A stretch of 64,000 nt of DNA from Burkholderiaceae bacterium (GCA_018402635.1 JAGYIP010000005.1:186001-250000), one strand, 5' to 3'. Counted from the first letter of the stretch, positions 16,208 to 28,100 are shown. Notes: generated by a model not told the origin, from the sequence alone. Numbers and translations are program-made.

Positions 16208-18172
16208 CTAGCCTAACCCGGCGTCTAGGGCCAAGGGTGCAAACCACCAGAGCAGAAGTGCGACGCCAAGAATCATGGCAATCGCATAGTGATAAAGAAA
16301 GCCTGTCTGCCCTAGGCGTAACACGCCTGCAACGGAGGCCACAAGCCTTGCGGAACCATTAACGAAAAAGCCGTCAATAACCCCCTGATCGGCCTTCGCC
16401 CACAGGGAGGAACCAAGGCGTCGAGCCCCACCCGCAAAGAACCATAAGTTAAATCGGTCTAGGTAGTACTTTTCCATCCACAGGGTGTGCAACCAGCCAA
16501 AGGACTTTTGAATGGCTGCGGGCCACTGCGTGCGAACGATGTAAAGAACATAGGCAGCAAGAAGGCCGGCAAGCATAAGCCAGAAGGCAGGCGTTTGAAG
16601 GCTATGCAGGGTGAGACCAAGCGGACCATTAAAGAGCTCACGCAGGCCCTGCATGGATGTATGGCTAGGCAGCACAGTAATAGGCCCAACCATAACCTCG
16701 CCAAAGACAAAGGGGCCGATCATGAAGATACCCAGTAAAACCGAGGGTACGGCCAGCGCAATAAGGGGCCCGGTGACCACCCAAGGCGACTCGTGGGGAT
16801 GATGCTCGTGGGCCGACCAACGTGGGGTTCCGTGAAAGACCATGAAGAACATGCGAAAGCTATAAAAGGCGGTAACAAAAACACCCAGCAATAGCATGGG
16901 GTAAACAACGGCCGCAGGGCCCTGACTTGAGAACTTCACGGCTTCGATAATCATGTCCTTGGAATAAAAGCCCGAGAAAAAGGGCATACCAATAAGGGCC
17001 AAGGAGCCAAGCAATGACACGGCATAGGTAATGGGCATGTGGCGCCAAAGGCCGCCCATTTTGCGAATGTCTTGTTCGTGATGCATACCAATAATGACCG
17101 AGCCCGCAGCCAAGAAAAGCAGCGCCTTAAAAAAGGCATGGGTAACCAGGTGAAAAATGGCCACCGAGTAGGCCGAAGCACCAAGGGCAACGGTCATGTA
17201 GCCAAGCTGCGACAAGGTTGAATAGGCCACCACGCGCTTGATGTCGTTTTGCACGATGCCAAGAAAGCCCATGAAGAGCGCTGTAATGGCACCAATAACC
17301 ATAACAAAGCTAAGCGCAGTGTCACTAAGCTCAAAGAGAGGCGACATGCGTGCCACCATAAAAATACCTGCAGTCACCATGGTTGCAGCGTGAATGAGTG
17401 CTGAGATGGGCGTAGGGCCTTCCATGGAATCGGGTAGCCAGACATGCAAGGGAAACTGAGCTGACTTGCCCATGGCTCCAATAAACAGACAAATACAGGC
17501 CACGGTTATCAAGGAGACCTCGCTGCCCGGTATAAGGCTGATGGTCTGACCCACCAAGGTATTGGACTGCGCAAAGACCTCGGCATAGTTAAGGCTGCCC
17601 GCATAGGCAAACAAAAGACCAATACCCAACAGGAACCCGAAGTCGCCGACTCGATTAACCAAGAAGGCTTTTAGGTTGGCATGAATGGCGGTAGGCTTCT
17701 TGTACCAAAACCCAATAAGCAGGTAAGACACCAGGCCCACAGCCTCCCAGCCAAAAAAGAGTTGCAAGAAGTTGTTGCTCATGACAAGCATAAGCATGCT
17801 GAAGGTAAAGAGCGAGATATAACTGAAGAAGCGCTGATAGCCCTCGTCTTCTTCCATATAACCGATGGTGTAGACATGCACGGCCAAGGAGACGCTGGTA
17901 ACCACCACCATCATGGTGGCCGTTAAAGTATCAACAAGAAAACCTACCTCGAACCGCAGGCCGCCGATGGTGGCCCATGTGTAAATGCTCTCGTTAAAGA
18001 CACTGCCCGAAAATGCATCGAAGAGAGCAACCAGTGACAAGACGCAGGATAAGGCCACCCCCGCAATGGCAACCCGATGGCTGTTCACTCGGCCAAGCGT
18101 TTGCCCGAAAAAGCCAGTCGCTACAGCCCCAATAAGCGGCAGAAGGACGACAAGGAGATAGACGATTTTCAA
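16208..18172 (-). CDS. nuoL: NADH-quinone oxidoreductase subunit L
   Basis: 654-residue distal proton-pumping subunit. LLQLFFGWEAVGLVSYLLIG carries the TM5 Glu, SAQFPLHVWLPDSMEGPTPI the TM7 Lys and quinone-antiporter signature, and DIKRVVAYSTLSQLGYMTVA the later helix. The C-terminal 150 residues include the long lateral helix (HTLWMEKYYLDRFNLWFF) that clamps M and N. It is complete and starts 3 nt after the nuoK stop. Confidence 0.97.
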   Translation of the reverse strand: MKIVYLLVVLLPLIGAVATGFFGQTLGRVNSHRVAIAGVALSCVLSLVALFDAFSGSVFNESIYTWATIGGLRFEVGFLVDTLTATMMVVVTSVSLAVHVYTIGYMEEDEGYQRFFSYISLFTFSMLMLVMSNNFLQLFFGWEAVGLVSYLLIGFWYKKPTAIHANLKAFLVNRVGDFGFLLGIGLLFAYAGSLNYAEVFAQSNTLVGQTISLIPGSEVSLITVACICLFIGAMGKSAQFPLHVWLPDSMEGPTPISALIHAATMVTAGIFMVARMSPLFELSDTALSFVMVIGAITALFMGFLGIVQNDIKRVVAYSTLSQLGYMTVALGASAYSVAIFHLVTHAFFKALLFLAAGSVIIGMHHEQDIRKMGGLWRHMPITYAVSLLGSLALIGMPFFSGFYSKDMIIEAVKFSSQGPAAVVYPMLLLGVFVTAFYSFRMFFMVFHGTPRWSAHEHHPHESPWVVTGPLIALAVPSVLLGIFMIGPFVFGEVMVGPITVLPSHTSMQGLRELFNGPLGLTLHSLQTPAFWLMLAGLLAAYVLYIVRTQWPAAIQKSFGWLHTLWMEKYYLDRFNLWFFAGGARRLGSSLWAKADQGVIDGFFVNGSARLVASVAGVLRLGQTGFLYHYAIAMILGVALLLWWFAPLALDAGLG

Positions 18173-18175
18173 AAA

Positions 18176-18481
18176 CTAACCCTTTAACTGATCTAGCCGC
18201 TCGACTTCCACTGTCTTAAGACTGCGGAAGAGCACAACAAGAATGGCAAGGCCAATGGCAGACTCGGCTGCCGCAACCGTGAGAATAAAGAACACAAAAA
18301 CCTGGCCCGCTATATCGCCAAGGAAGTACGAGAAGGCGATGAAGTTGATGTTGACTGCAAGAAGCATGAGTTCAATAGCCATGAGCAACACGATAAGGTT
18401 CTTGCGGTTTAAGAAAATACCAACCACGCTGATGGAAAATAAAATGGCCCCAAGAATGAGGTAGTGGGCAAGCGTAATCAT
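18176..18481 (-). CDS. nuoK: NADH-quinone oxidoreductase subunit K
   Basis: 101 aa, three TM helices. [20 protein letters not shown] contains the conserved membrane Glu, and [17 protein letters not shown] the second Glu involved in proton translocation. The start overlaps the nuoJ stop by 4 nt, and 3 nt separate it from nuoL. Confidence 0.97.
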   Translation of the reverse strand: MITLAHYLILGAILFSISVVGIFLNRKNLIVLLMAIELMLLAVNINFIAFSYFLGDIAGQVFVFFILTVAAAESAIGLAILVVLFRSLKTVEVERLDQLKG

Positions 18482-19209
18482 GATTTCGCCTCGGGGTTCG
18501 AACCACCGGGCGCTGCAGCTGGGCCTGAGCCACCCGTACCAGCCTGCGAGCCCGATGCAGTGCCAGATGCGCCAGGAAGACTTGGCGAGGGACCCGAGTC
18601 GCCGACCGCAGGAAGGCTTGCACCGGGCTTAAACTGGGCAAAGCGAAGCCGCTCGGCTGCCGTAACCCGCACCTGCTTACTGGGATCCTGACCTTTTACG
18701 TCTTTGCGATGGCGCAGCGTAAGTGCAATGGCCGCCACCATGGCCAAGAGCAACAAGACCGCTGCAAGTTGAAAGGCAATGAAGTAATCGGTGTATAGAA
18801 CGCGCCCGAGCGCCTCAGTGTTGCTAAGGCCCTCGTGCATTTCAGGGGCAGCCGTCTGAGGCATTTTGAAACTGCGCAGCAAGACGGCTGTCATCTCAAA
18901 AATAATAAGAAGGCCAACCGGTAGAGCCACCTTCAGGTTCGACCAAAAGCCCTGCCGTAGTCGATCAAGGTCGAGGTCGATCATCATGACAACGAACAGG
19001 AACAAGACCATAACGGCGCCGACATAGACAAGCACAAGGGCAATAGCGAGAAACTCGGCTTCCAAGAGCAGCCAGATCGAAGCCGCGCTAAAGAAGGACA
19101 GCACCAGATACAAGGCCGCATGCACGGGGTTGCGCGCAGTAATAACACGCAAGGCCGCTAAAACTAAAATGGCCGAGAAACTGTAGAAAAGGACGTCGTT
19201 AATAAACAT
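18478..19209 (-). CDS. nuoJ: NADH-quinone oxidoreductase subunit J with Gly/Ser/Pro-rich tail
   Basis: 243 aa. The first 175 residues are a standard five-TM NuoJ ([56 protein letters not shown]). The final 55 residues are low complexity, rich in Gly, Ser, Pro and Ala, with no TM potential, and make the protein longer than most NuoJ. The tail is probably a disordered cytoplasmic extension. The gene starts 34 nt below nuoI and overlaps nuoK by 4 nt. Confidence 0.95.
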   Translation of the reverse strand: MFINDVLFYSFSAILVLAALRVITARNPVHAALYLVLSFFSAASIWLLLEAEFLAIALVLVYVGAVMVLFLFVVMMIDLDLDRLRQGFWSNLKVALPVGLLIIFEMTAVLLRSFKMPQTAAPEMHEGLSNTEALGRVLYTDYFIAFQLAAVLLLLAMVAAIALTLRHRKDVKGQDPSKQVRVTAAERLRFAQFKPGASLPAVGDSGPSPSLPGASGTASGSQAGTGGSGPAAAPGGSNPEAKS

Positions 19210-19243
19210 TGTTGTTATAAGTTTTTTATGATTGGGTCAGGCT

Positions 19244-19732
19244 TTACCGATAAGGAGCATCCTTAGCTCGGTCACTCGCGATTTCCTCTTCGTAACGATC
19301 ACCCACGGCTAAAAGCATGTCTTTGGTGAAGTAAAGATCGCCGCGCTTCTCACCGTGGTACTCGTGAATATTGGTCTCGACGATGGAATCAACCGGGCAA
19401 CTCTCTTCACAAAAACCACAGAAGATACACTTGGTAAGGTCGATGTCATAGCGGGTGGTTCGACGCGATCCATCGTCACGCTGCTCAGATTCAATGGTGA
19501 TGGCCTTTGCCGGGCAGACAGCCTCGCAGAGTTTGCATGCAATGCAACGCTCTTCGCCATTGGGGTATCGGCGCAGCGCGTGCAGACCCCGAAAGCGAGG
19601 CGACATGGGTGTCTTTTCTTCAGGGTACTGAATGGTGATTTTTCTGGCAAAAAGGTTGCGTCCTGTGACAGCAAGGCCCTTAAGCATCTCAACCAACAGA
19701 AAGGATTTAAAAAACTGAACGATGGGTTTCAT
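19244..19732 (-). CDS. nuoI: NADH-quinone oxidoreductase subunit I (2[4Fe-4S] ferredoxin)
   Basis: 162 aa. Two ferredoxin motifs, [15 protein letters not shown] and [16 protein letters not shown], bind the N6a and N6b clusters that carry electrons from NuoG to NuoB. The N-terminal helix ([19 protein letters not shown]) is the usual membrane-surface anchor. It lies 13 nt downstream of nuoH. Confidence 0.98.
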   Translation of the reverse strand: MKPIVQFFKSFLLVEMLKGLAVTGRNLFARKITIQYPEEKTPMSPRFRGLHALRRYPNGEERCIACKLCEAVCPAKAITIESEQRDDGSRRTTRYDIDLTKCIFCGFCEESCPVDSIVETNIHEYHGEKRGDLYFTKDMLLAVGDRYEEEIASDRAKDAPYR

Positions 19733-19745
19733 AACATGCCTAACT

Positions 19746-20827
19746 CTAGTTGCCCCAGATGGACCATGGCGTCTGAATCCATATGCCTATAACAACCAGC
19801 CAGACGAGCGTGACGGGAATGAAGATCTTCCAACCCAGGCGCATGATCTGGTCGTAGCGGTAGCGGGGAAACGAGGCCCGAAGCCAGATAAACATGCTTA
19901 CAACTAAGAATGTTTTTAATCCAAGCCAGATCCAGCCAGGAATAAAGGCAAGCTCGGCAAGCGGCGCATCCCAGCCACCCAAAAACATAACGGCTGCCAA
20001 CATGGAAAGAAGAATCATGTTGGCGTACTCGGCCAAAAAGAAGATGGCAAACGACATGCCCGAGTACTCCACCATGTGGCCTGCAACAATTTCAGACTCG
20101 CCCTCCACCACATCAAAGGGATGCCGGTTGGTTTCGGCAACGGCAGAAATAAAATAGACGACGAAAATGGGTAGAAGCGGTAGCCAGTTCCAGGACAAGA
20201 AGTGCAGACCGGCCTCGTGGAACTGCCCTTTTGTTGGCCCAGAACAATCTCGGTAAGGTTTAGACTGCCTGACACCATAAGAACAACCACCATGGCAAAG
20301 CCAATGGCAAGCTCGTAGGAAACCATTTGGGCCGAGGCTCGCATGGCGCCAAGAAAGGCGTACTTCGAGTTCGAAGCCCAGCCCGCAAGAATGACACCGT
20401 AGACTTCAAGCGAGGTAATGGCTAAGAGAAACAAAAGGCCCGCGTTAATATTGGCAAGCACCACATCGGGGCCGAAAGGAATGACGGCCCAGGCAGCCAG
20501 AGCCGGCATAATGGTCATAACCGGGGCAATAAGATACAGACCTTTGCTTGCCTGAGTGGGAACAATAAGTTCTTTAGTAAGCAGCTTGAGGCTGTCAGCA
20601 ATCGGCTGAAGCAGGCCCAAAGGCCCCACTCGGTTCGGCCCAAGGCGCACGTGCATCCAGCCAATAAGCTTGCGCTCCCACAGGGTGAGGTAGGCAACAG
20701 CCCCAAGAATGGGAACCACAATAAGCATGATCTTCAATAGGTTGTAAACAACCGGCCAGGCAAGCCCCAAGTGGGTCTGGCCTAGCGTTTCAAGTGAAAC
20801 AAAGAATTCGGAGCTAAACAGACCCAC
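19746..20827 (-). CDS. nuoH: NADH-quinone oxidoreductase subunit H, frameshifted
   Basis: About 360 aa when repaired, the quinone-chamber subunit. The N-terminal part (from ATG 20827) includes [20 protein letters not shown] and [19 protein letters not shown]. After LGQQKG the frame fails; the rest ([56 protein letters not shown]) continues in another frame to 19746. A run of three C at 20226-20228 should be four, giving [15 protein letters not shown]. Because complex I needs this subunit and all its neighbours are intact, a sequencing error is the likely cause. Confidence 0.93.
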
Positions 20828-20828
20828 G

Positions 20829-23327
20829 CTAAGAAGGTTCCTTTAACAGGGCCTTGCTGGCGGCTGTGGCCTGACCCTGTGACGCCTTGGTGACCGGCTT
20901 GATGAAGACCCTGCCGTAGCCAATGTGAATGGCCTGCAAGGCAGGGTGACCCAGGCTTAGACGAATGACGTCAAGGGCAAGACGGGGGTCGCTTGCCAGT
21001 TCAAGTACAAGCTCGGAGTCGTCTTGTCGAACCTTCGCTGACATACCGGGAACCAAAGAGAGCTCTTTCAATTTCTCAGGATGCAACCACGCCTTTGGCG
21101 CCTCGGACTGCTGCGTCTGGCGAAGGCATTCTGAACGACGCACGATGCTGTCGACCATGTAAATGGGAAGATCGGGCAGACGCTCGAGTTCGGCATGACC
21201 AAGGCTAAGCGCCGCCACGGGTTCGCTGAGAGTCTTTGATTCGTCAACCGTCCAGCAAAGGCTTAGGAGACCATTGGCCTGAGGGGCGTAACCTTCAAGG
21301 GCCTGGCCGCGCACCTGCTCGGAGCTGTTCTGATCGAAGCCTTCAAGATCAAGCATATTGCCCAGCACCCGCAAGATCTTCCAGCCAGGACGGGTTTGAC
21401 CAGCCGGAGGCACAGCGGCTTCAAAGCTTTGTAGGCGGCCTTCTATGTTGACGTAGCTGCCCGAGGTCTCGGTAAAGGGCGCCATGGGTAACATGACATC
21501 GGCCAGCTGATCGACCGCAGAGCGATAGCTGGTAAGCGCCACAACCCCAAGGCCCGCCTTTAGCCCAGCAACCACAGCAGGCGCATTAAAGCAGTCGAGA
21601 GCAGGCTCGAGCTGGCAGACAAGGTAGGCCGAGGCGGGGTCTTCGAAGGCAGACACGGCGGACTTTCCGCCGGCTTCGACTTGAGGCAGTGCCCCAGCAA
21701 GACTTGCACCCACCCAGTTGGCGCCCGGAGTGAGCACGGCAAGCTTTCCGCCACGCCGGCTGGCAAGCTGCTGCGCCAATGCGATAAGCCGCGAGGCCTG
21801 GGGATGACGGAGGGCCTGTTCGCCAAGAACAACAATAAACGGCATCGGCTCTGCCTCGGGCCTTACAAAATGAGTGGCTGAAAGCCAGCCATGCAGGGGC
21901 TGCAGAGCAGAGGCTGCTGAGGCTAGCCCTTCGACTGCCGCGTCCTTCGCCTTGGCCTTTGCTGCCTTTGCCCCCTTGGCGGGCTTTTCGGGCTCTTTTC
22001 CACCTAGACCTGCAACAAGCTCTTCAAGTGCTGAGACCCAATGCGACGGAGGCAAGGCCACCGAAGCATGAACGGGCATTAAAAGCGCATCGTGCATAGC
22101 CGAAAGACTTGCCAGCTGAGCACCCTGCCGCACGGCCTGTCGAATACGCTGGGCAATAAGCGGCTGCTCGGCGCGCAGCTGCGTGCCTATAAGAAGAACA
22201 CGCTGAGCCACGGAGAACTCGGCCACGGGAAAACCAAAGGCCAGTGCACCCGAGACCGCCTGATCGAACCGAGGGTCGGAAAGCCCGACGCGAAAATCGA
22301 TGGACTGGCTCTTTAAGCCACGCGTGAGCTTGGCGGCAAGATGGGCCTCTTCCACTGTGACCATGGGCGATAAAAGGGCACGAACGCGATTGGCACCGCG
22401 TGCTGACGCTGATTTCAAAATACCCGCGGCTTTCTCGAGTGCCTCATGCCAGTCGGCCTCACGCCACTGGCCTCGTTCGTCGCGAACCATTGGGGTGGTA
22501 AGCCGGTCATCGCTGTTGAGCGCCTCGTAGCTAAAGCGGTCGCGATCGGAAATCCAGCACTCGTTTACCGCCTCGTTCTCAAGCGGTACAACCCGAAGAA
22601 CCTTGCCCGCCTTGGACTGCACAACCAGGTTGGAGCCAAGGCCATCGTGGGGGCTGATGCTGCGCCGGCGGCTGAGCTCCCATGTGCGGGCGGCATAACG
22701 GAAAGGCTTGCTGGTTAAGGCGCCAACCGGGCAGACATCAATCATATTGCCCGAGAGTTCGCTTTGCACCGCACCGCCCACAAAGGACATAATTTCTGAG
22801 TGCTCACCGCGGTGGGCCATGCCGAGTTCCATAACACCGGCAATTTCCTGGCCGAAACGAACGCAGCGCGTGCAATGGATGCAACGAGACATTTCCTGGG
22901 CAGAAATAAGCGGGCCCATGGACTTGTGAAAGACCACACGCTTGGCCTCGCTGTAGTGCGAGGCCGAAGGGCCATAACCCACGGCAAGGTCTTGCAGCTG
23001 GCATTCACCGCCCTGGTCGCAGATGGGACAGTCAAGGGGATGGTTAATAAGCAGGAATTCCATAACACCCTGCTGTGCAAGCTTGGCCTTCTCAGAGGCG
23101 GTAAACACCTTCATACCCGCGGCAACGGGCGTTGCACAGGCGGGTAAGGGCTTGGGTGCCTTCTCGACTTCAACAAGGCACATACGGCAATTGGCCGCAA
23201 TGGAGAGCTTTTTGTGATAACAAAAATGCGGCACGTAGAGCCCAAGCTTATGGGCTGCATCCATAAGCATGCTGCCGGCAGGTACCTCGACCTTTCGGCC
23301 GTCAATTTCAAGCTCAATCATAGCCAT
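20829..23327 (-). CDS. nuoG: NADH-quinone oxidoreductase subunit G
   Basis: 832 aa iron-sulfur subunit. The [2Fe-2S] site ([19 protein letters not shown] with a following CATPV), the His-Cys cluster ([19 protein letters not shown]) and the N4/N5 region ([16 protein letters not shown] and [15 protein letters not shown]) are complete. The C-terminal half is a molybdopterin-oxidoreductase-like domain without catalytic role. An Ala/Lys-rich insert ([18 protein letters not shown], near residue 455) looks like a flexible linker. ATG 23327 overlaps the nuoF stop by 14 nt; a second ATG at 23321 is an alternative start. Confidence 0.96.
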   Translation of the reverse strand: MAMIELEIDGRKVEVPAGSMLMDAAHKLGLYVPHFCYHKKLSIAANCRMCLVEVEKAPKPLPACATPVAAGMKVFTASEKAKLAQQGVMEFLLINHPLDCPICDQGGECQLQDLAVGYGPSASHYSEAKRVVFHKSMGPLISAQEMSRCIHCTRCVRFGQEIAGVMELGMAHRGEHSEIMSFVGGAVQSELSGNMIDVCPVGALTSKPFRYAARTWELSRRRSISPHDGLGSNLVVQSKAGKVLRVVPLENEAVNECWISDRDRFSYEALNSDDRLTTPMVRDERGQWREADWHEALEKAAGILKSASARGANRVRALLSPMVTVEEAHLAAKLTRGLKSQSIDFRVGLSDPRFDQAVSGALAFGFPVAEFSVAQRVLLIGTQLRAEQPLIAQRIRQAVRQGAQLASLSAMHDALLMPVHASVALPPSHWVSALEELVAGLGGKEPEKPAKGAKAAKAKAKDAAVEGLASAASALQPLHGWLSATHFVRPEAEPMPFIVVLGEQALRHPQASRLIALAQQLASRRGGKLAVLTPGANWVGASLAGALPQVEAGGKSAVSAFEDPASAYLVCQLEPALDCFNAPAVVAGLKAGLGVVALTSYRSAVDQLADVMLPMAPFTETSGSYVNIEGRLQSFEAAVPPAGQTRPGWKILRVLGNMLDLEGFDQNSSEQVRGQALEGYAPQANGLLSLCWTVDESKTLSEPVAALSLGHAELERLPDLPIYMVDSIVRRSECLRQTQQSEAPKAWLHPEKLKELSLVPGMSAKVRQDDSELVLELASDPRLALDVIRLSLGHPALQAIHIGYGRVFIKPVTKASQGQATAASKALLKEPS

Positions 23328-24654
23328 GGGGACTCACCAGACAGGTTTTATGAACAATGTGATGCTCGAATTCGCTGCGAAAATTCTTGATAAATGCACG
23401 AACCGGCATGGCTGCTGCATCGCCTAAGGCGCAGATGGTTCGCCCCTGAATGTTGTTGGCAATACGGTTGAGCTGTTCAAGGTCGCCCTCGTTGCCCTTG
23501 CCTTCTTCAATGCGCTTAACCATACGCCAAAGCCAGCCGGTGCCCTCGCGACAGGGTGTGCACTGTCCACACGACTCCTCATGGTAAAAATAAGAAAGAC
23601 GCAAAAGACTGCGCACCATGCAGCGCGTCTCGTCCATAACAATAACCGCACCCGAACCCAGCATAGAGCCCGCCTTGGCAATGGAGTCGTAGTCCATGTC
23701 GGTGGCCATGATGACCTCGGCGGTTAACACGGGCATCGAGGAACCACCCGGAATCACTGCCTTCAGGGCATTGCCGTTGCGCATGCCACCTGCAAGTTCA
23801 AGCAGCTTGGCAAAGGGTGTTCCCAAAGGAATTTCATAGTTACCTGGCCGCTCGACATCGCCACTAATGGAGAAGACCTTGGTACCACCGTTGTTCGGAC
23901 GGCCCACCTCAAGGTAGGCCTGACCGCCGTGGCGAATAATCCAAGGCACGGCGGCAAAGGTTTCAGTGTTGTTAATGGTGGTGGGTTTGCCATAGAGGCC
24001 GTAGCTTGCTGGAAAGGGCGGCTTAAACCGAGGCTGACCCTTTTTACCCTCAAGCGACTCGAGAAGCGCTGTTTCTTCACCGCAGATGTAGGCGCCGTAG
24101 CCATGGTGTGCATGCAGCTCGAAATGAAAACCCTTGCCCAGAATATTCTGGCCGAGAAGCCCCGCAGCACGGGCCTCGTCAAGGGCCTCCTCGAACCGCT
24201 CGTAGGCCGAGAAGATCTCACCATGAATGTAGTTGTAGCCCACCGTAATGCCCATGGCATAGGCGGCAATGGCCATCCCCTCGATGAGCACATGAGGGTT
24301 GTAGCGAAGGATGTCGCGGTCTTTAAAGGTGCCGGGCTCGCCCTCGTCGGAATTGCAGACCAGATACTTTTGAACCGGAAGCTTTGCTGGCATGAAGCTC
24401 CACTTCAGGCCGGTTGGAAAGCCCGCACCCCCACGTCCACGCAGGGCCGAGGCCTTTACTTCGGCAATGACCTCTTCTTGAGTCATGCCTGGGCCGCCAT
24501 CGGCACCCAGAATTTTACGCAGCGCCTTGTAACCATCTCGCGCCTCGTAGTCGCGAAGACGCCAGCCATCGGGGCTAAGGTCGGCAAGAATTTGCGGCGA
24601 GATATGCCTGCCGTGAAAGCAGGTATCAATAATTGGAATATCAGGTGCGCCCAT
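23314..24654 (-). CDS. nuoF: NADH-quinone oxidoreductase subunit F (NADH- and FMN-binding)
   Basis: 446 aa. [18 protein letters not shown] is the NADH/FMN glycine-rich loop, [18 protein letters not shown] the second nucleotide-binding element, and [14 protein letters not shown] plus the later Cys in [11 protein letters not shown] ligate the N3 [4Fe-4S] cluster. The start [17 protein letters not shown] at 24654 matches the family; an open extension to 24705 is not needed. It overlaps nuoE by 14 nt. It takes electrons from NADH into the chain. Confidence 0.96.
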   Translation of the reverse strand: MGAPDIPIIDTCFHGRHISPQILADLSPDGWRLRDYEARDGYKALRKILGADGGPGMTQEEVIAEVKASALRGRGGAGFPTGLKWSFMPAKLPVQKYLVCNSDEGEPGTFKDRDILRYNPHVLIEGMAIAAYAMGITVGYNYIHGEIFSAYERFEEALDEARAAGLLGQNILGKGFHFELHAHHGYGAYICGEETALLESLEGKKGQPRFKPPFPASYGLYGKPTTINNTETFAAVPWIIRHGGQAYLEVGRPNNGGTKVFSISGDVERPGNYEIPLGTPFAKLLELAGGMRNGNALKAVIPGGSSMPVLTAEVIMATDMDYDSIAKAGSMLGSGAVIVMDETRCMVRSLLRLSYFYHEESCGQCTPCREGTGWLWRMVKRIEEGKGNEGDLEQLNRIANNIQGRTICALGDAAAMPVRAFIKNFRSEFEHHIVHKTCLVSPHGYD

Positions 24655-25237
24655 TAAGTTCGGCCTCCTCTTTAAGTTCTTCCAACAAAGCATCAATGCG
24701 TTCAAACGACATAAAGCTGCACATACGATGGTTATTCACCAGCATGACGGGCGAGTCACCACAGGCGCCCATGCACTCCCCTTCCTGAAGGGTGAACAGG
24801 CCATCGTCGGTGGTTTCGTTTAGGCCAATGCCAAGCTTAGCCTTAAGGTAGGACGCAATTTTTTCGCCATCACGTAGCGCGCAAGGCAGGTTGGTACAGA
24901 CGGTTAACTTGTAGCGACCAATGGGCGACTGGTTGTACATGTTGTAGAAGGTCGTAACCTCGTGCACGGCCATGGGGGCCATGCCCAGGTAGGCCGCAAT
25001 TTCAACCTCGACCTCAGGCGAGATAAAGCCCTTTTCAACCTGTGCGATGCGAAGCGCTGCCATAACAGCCGACTGGCGCTGGTCGGCAGGGTATTTAAGA
25101 AGTTCACGGTCGATCTGTCTGTAGGCCGCTTCCGATAGCGCCCTTGCCGGGGGGCTGAGTCCACCGGCAAGATCGATGGGCATCTGCGCCAGCATAGGCT
25201 GAACCTTAACGACCTGAGGCTTATTGCCCGTGCTCAT
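24641..25237 (-). CDS. nuoE: NADH-quinone oxidoreductase subunit E (24 kDa thioredoxin-like)
   Basis: 198 aa. The four cysteines of the N1a [2Fe-2S] cluster are seen in [12 protein letters not shown] and [13 protein letters not shown]. The preceding [17 protein letters not shown] is family-typical. ATG 25237 overlaps the nuoD stop (ATGA); the longer open frame to 25441 lies inside nuoD and is rejected. Confidence 0.96.
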   Translation of the reverse strand: MSTGNKPQVVKVQPMLAQMPIDLAGGLSPPARALSEAAYRQIDRELLKYPADQRQSAVMAALRIAQVEKGFISPEVEVEIAAYLGMAPMAVHEVTTFYNMYNQSPIGRYKLTVCTNLPCALRDGEKIASYLKAKLGIGLNETTDDGLFTLQEGECMGACGDSPVMLVNNHRMCSFMSFERIDALLEELKEEAELNGRT

Positions 25238-26487
25238 CGGTCGATTTCTCCGAAGACAATGTCTTGGGTTCCAATAATGGTGACTACGTCGGCAAGCATG
25301 TGACCCTTCGACATTTCCTCGAGGGCCTGAAGATGGGCGAAACCAGGGGCGCGAATTTTGACGCGCCAGGGCATGTTGGCCCCATCGGAGACGAGGTAAA
25401 TGCCGAACTCGCCTTTCGGATGTTCTACCGCCGCATAGCATTCGCCTTCGGGCACATGGAAGCCCTCGGTAAAGAGCTTGAAATGGTGGATTAGCTCTTC
25501 CATGTTCGACTTCATGGATTCCCGATCGGGTGGGGCCACCTTGTGGTTATCGGAAATCACCGGCCCAGGGTTGGTGCGCAGCCACTGGACGCACTGTTGA
25601 ACAATGCGGTTGCTCTCACGCATCTCGGCCATGCGCACCAGGTAGCGGTCGTAGCTGTCGCCCTCTGTGCCTATGGGCACATCGAACTGCAGACGGTCGT
25701 AGACCTCGTAGGGCTGGGTTTTACGTAGATCCCACTCGACACCCGAGCCGCGCAGCATGGGCCCGGTAAAGCCCAGTGCCTTGGCGCGTTCCGGGCTAAC
25801 CACACCAATGCCTACAAGCCTTTGCTTCCAGATACGGTTGTCAGTAAGCAGTGTTTCGTATTCGTCAACGCAAGACGGGAACCGTTGCGTGAAGTCATCA
25901 ATAAAGTCGAGCAGAGACCCTTCGCGGTTTTGATTCAGCCTGCGAACCTTGGAATTACTGCGAAGACGGTTCACCTGGTACTTGGGCATGGCATCGGGAA
26001 GGTCGCGGTAGACGCCGCCCGGCCTGTAGTAGGCCGCGTGCATGCGTGCCCCCGATACGGCCTCGTAGCAGTCCATAAGGTCTTCGCGCTCGCGGAAGGC
26101 ATAAAGGAAGACCGCCATGGCACCGACATCGAGCCCGTGGGCACCAATCCACAAGAGATGGTTGAGGATGCGTGTAATTTCGTCGAACATAACCCGGATG
26201 TACTGGGCACGAATAGGAACCTCAACGCCCATGAGCTTCTCGATGGCCATAACATAGGCGTGCTCGTTGCACATCATTGAGACGTAGTCGAGCCGGTCCA
26301 TGTAGGGCACCGACTGCAAAAAGGTTTTCGACTCGGCAAGTTTTTCCGTGCCGCGATGAAGCAGACCAATATGCGGGTCGGCGCGCTGCACCACCTCGCC
26401 ATCGAGTTCAAGCACAAGACGCAAGACACCGTGGGCGGCAGGATGCTGAGGCCCAAAGTTGAGCGTGTAGTTTTTAAGCTCGGCCAT
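25234..26487 (-). CDS. nuoD: NADH-quinone oxidoreductase subunit D (49 kDa)
   Basis: 417 aa. It begins [20 protein letters not shown], the classic NuoD start with the quinone-site His, and continues with [26 protein letters not shown] and the C-terminal [19 protein letters not shown]. The frame stays open upstream to 26742 inside nuoC, but the family start at 26487 overlaps the nuoC stop by 14 nt. With NuoB it forms the quinone-binding pocket. Confidence 0.97.
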   Translation of the reverse strand: MAELKNYTLNFGPQHPAAHGVLRLVLELDGEVVQRADPHIGLLHRGTEKLAESKTFLQSVPYMDRLDYVSMMCNEHAYVMAIEKLMGVEVPIRAQYIRVMFDEITRILNHLLWIGAHGLDVGAMAVFLYAFREREDLMDCYEAVSGARMHAAYYRPGGVYRDLPDAMPKYQVNRLRSNSKVRRLNQNREGSLLDFIDDFTQRFPSCVDEYETLLTDNRIWKQRLVGIGVVSPERAKALGFTGPMLRGSGVEWDLRKTQPYEVYDRLQFDVPIGTEGDSYDRYLVRMAEMRESNRIVQQCVQWLRTNPGPVISDNHKVAPPDRESMKSNMEELIHHFKLFTEGFHVPEGECYAAVEHPKGEFGIYLVSDGANMPWRVKIRAPGFAHLQALEEMSKGHMLADVVTIIGTQDIVFGEIDR

Positions 26488-27118
26488 ACTGCTCCTCGCG
26501 AACAACGCGTGGGGTAATTTCACGCGGTTCAATGGTGACTGGCTGATAGACCACTCGACGCTGTTGGGCGTCGTAGCGCATTTCAACGTAGCCCGAGGTG
26601 GGGAAGTCTTTGCGGAAGGGATGACCGACAAACCCGTAGTCGGTAAGAATGCGACGAAGGTCGTTGTGACCGGCAAATACAATGCCATAGAGGTCAAAGG
26701 CCTCACGCTCGTACCAGCCAGAAGCGGGCCAGACCGAGACAAGACTTGGTACCTGCGGTAGGTCGTCGTCGGTGCAGAAGACCTTTAAGCGAATACGCTG
26801 ATTACGCACGACCGAGAGCAGATGAACCACCACAGCGAACCGAGGCCCTTCATAGCGCCCGTCTTTAAACCCCATGTAGTCAACGCCACAGAGGTCGATG
26901 AGCGTGTCGAATTCCAGGCCTTGGGTGTCGCGCAGGGCAAGACCAAGTTCAATGAGCGTGGCGCCAGGTGCCTCGACGGTTACCTCACCAAGGCTTTCGT
27001 AGGCGCGCGAGACCAGGCCCCCAAGCTTTGCTGAGGCAGACTGAACCAGCTGCCCTGCAAGCGAGAGCGGCAGGCTCTGGGGCTCAAGGGCATTGGCGGT
27101 TTCAGGCGTATCGGGCAT
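26474..27118 (-). CDS. nuoC: NADH-quinone oxidoreductase subunit C (30 kDa)
   Basis: 214 aa, separate from NuoD as in most betaproteobacteria. The signature [20 protein letters not shown], followed by [21 protein letters not shown], is complete. It starts 19 nt below the nuoB stop. Confidence 0.97.
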   Translation of the reverse strand: MPDTPETANALEPQSLPLSLAGQLVQSASAKLGGLVSRAYESLGEVTVEAPGATLIELGLALRDTQGLEFDTLIDLCGVDYMGFKDGRYEGPRFAVVVHLLSVVRNQRIRLKVFCTDDDLPQVPSLVSVWPASGWYEREAFDLYGIVFAGHNDLRRILTDYGFVGHPFRKDFPTSGYVEMRYDAQQRRVVYQPVTIEPREITPRVVREEQYGRA

Positions 27119-27137
27119 GGCTGAGGGGACCCTTAAT

Positions 27138-27617
27138 TTAGCCGCGCGCGATGGTGCTGGTGCGTCTTATTTTGTTCTGCAGCTGAATGATGCCGTACAT
27201 CAGGGCCTCGGCCGTTGGCGGGCAGCCGGGCACGTAAATATCAACTGGCACAATGCGGTCGCAACCGCGCACCACGGAATACGAATAGTGGTAGTAGCCA
27301 CCCCCATTGGCGCAGGAGCCCATGCTAATAACCCAGCGCGGCTCGGGCATTTGATCGTAGACCTTACGAAGCGCGGGGGCCATTTTGTTGCAAAGCGTGC
27401 CTGCAACGATCATAAGGTCGGACTGCCGAGGGCTCGGCCGAAAGACCACTCCGAAGCGATCGAGGTCGTAACGTGCCGCACCCGCATGCATCATTTCGAC
27501 CGCGCAGCAGGCAAGACCGAAGGTCATTGGCCAAAGCGACCCCGTGCGTGTCCAGTTAATAACCTGGTCGGCCGTGGTGGTGATGAACCCTTGCTTCAGA
27601 ACGCCGTCTATAGCCAT
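27138..27617 (-). CDS. nuoB: NADH-quinone oxidoreductase subunit B (N2 cluster)
   Basis: 159 aa. The tandem cysteines in [20 protein letters not shown], with those in [20 protein letters not shown] and [17 protein letters not shown], ligate the terminal N2 [4Fe-4S] cluster that reduces quinone. The gene lies 3 nt below nuoA. Confidence 0.98.
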   Translation of the reverse strand: MAIDGVLKQGFITTTADQVINWTRTGSLWPMTFGLACCAVEMMHAGAARYDLDRFGVVFRPSPRQSDLMIVAGTLCNKMAPALRKVYDQMPEPRWVISMGSCANGGGYYHYSYSVVRGCDRIVPVDIYVPGCPPTAEALMYGIIQLQNKIRRTSTIARG

Positions 27618-27620
27618 GGT

Positions 27621-27980
27621 TTACTCCCAGTCAAGGGCTCCCTTCATCCACTCATAAATGAAGCCTAATACTAAGATGGCAAGAAAGGCCATCATTGAAA
27701 GAAACCCGAAGAGTCCAATGGAATCAAGACTGACTGCCCAGGGGAAAAGGAAGGCGATTTCGAGATCGAACAAAATAAAAAGAATAGCCACGAGGTAATA
27801 ACGCACGTCGAACTGCATACGGGCGTTCTCAAAGGCTTCAAAGCCGCACTCGTAGGGTGATAGCTTTTCGTCATCGGGCCGACTGGGCCCAATTAACTTG
27901 CCTAACACCATGGGGCCCACGCCCACAGCAATACCCACCAAAATAAAAAGCAAGATGGGAAGGTAAGACTCGAGACTCAT
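27621..27980 (-). CDS. nuoA: NADH-quinone oxidoreductase subunit A
   Basis: 119 aa, three TM helices. [20 protein letters not shown] contains the conserved Cys loop beside the quinone site, followed by [20 protein letters not shown]. It is the first nuo gene, only 13 nt below the 3' end of tRNA-Leu, with no room for an independent promoter of usual size, so it is probably expressed from upstream. Confidence 0.97.
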   Translation of the reverse strand: MSLESYLPILLFILVGIAVGVGPMVLGKLIGPSRPDDEKLSPYECGFEAFENARMQFDVRYYLVAILFILFDLEIAFLFPWAVSLDSIGLFGFLSMMAFLAILVLGFIYEWMKGALDWE

Positions 27981-27993
27981 AAACCCCCCTAAC

Positions 27994-28078
27994 TGGTGCC
28001 GACGGCGAGACTCGAACTCGCACAGCTTTCGCCACTACCCCCTCAAGATAGCGTGTCTACCAATTCCACCACGTCGGC
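27994..28078 (-). tRNA. tRNA-Leu(GAG)
   Basis: An 85-nt class II tRNA with encoded CCA. On the minus strand the acceptor stem GCCGACG pairs with CGTCGGC. The anticodon stem CTATC closes a loop with GAG at the decoding position, a long variable arm follows, and the T-loop is GTTCGAGTC. It lies between secG and nuoA, the normal place in Burkholderiales. Confidence 0.97.
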
Positions 28079-28100
28079 TTAAAACGAAACCATCAAAGCA

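Noticed and set aside
19746-20827. Programmed frameshift in nuoH
   Set aside because: No slippery heptamer or downstream pseudoknot; one missing C in a C-run explains it more simply.
23929-24657. Open frame of 242 aa opposite nuoF
   Set aside because: Shadow of a well-supported gene, with no recognisable domain.
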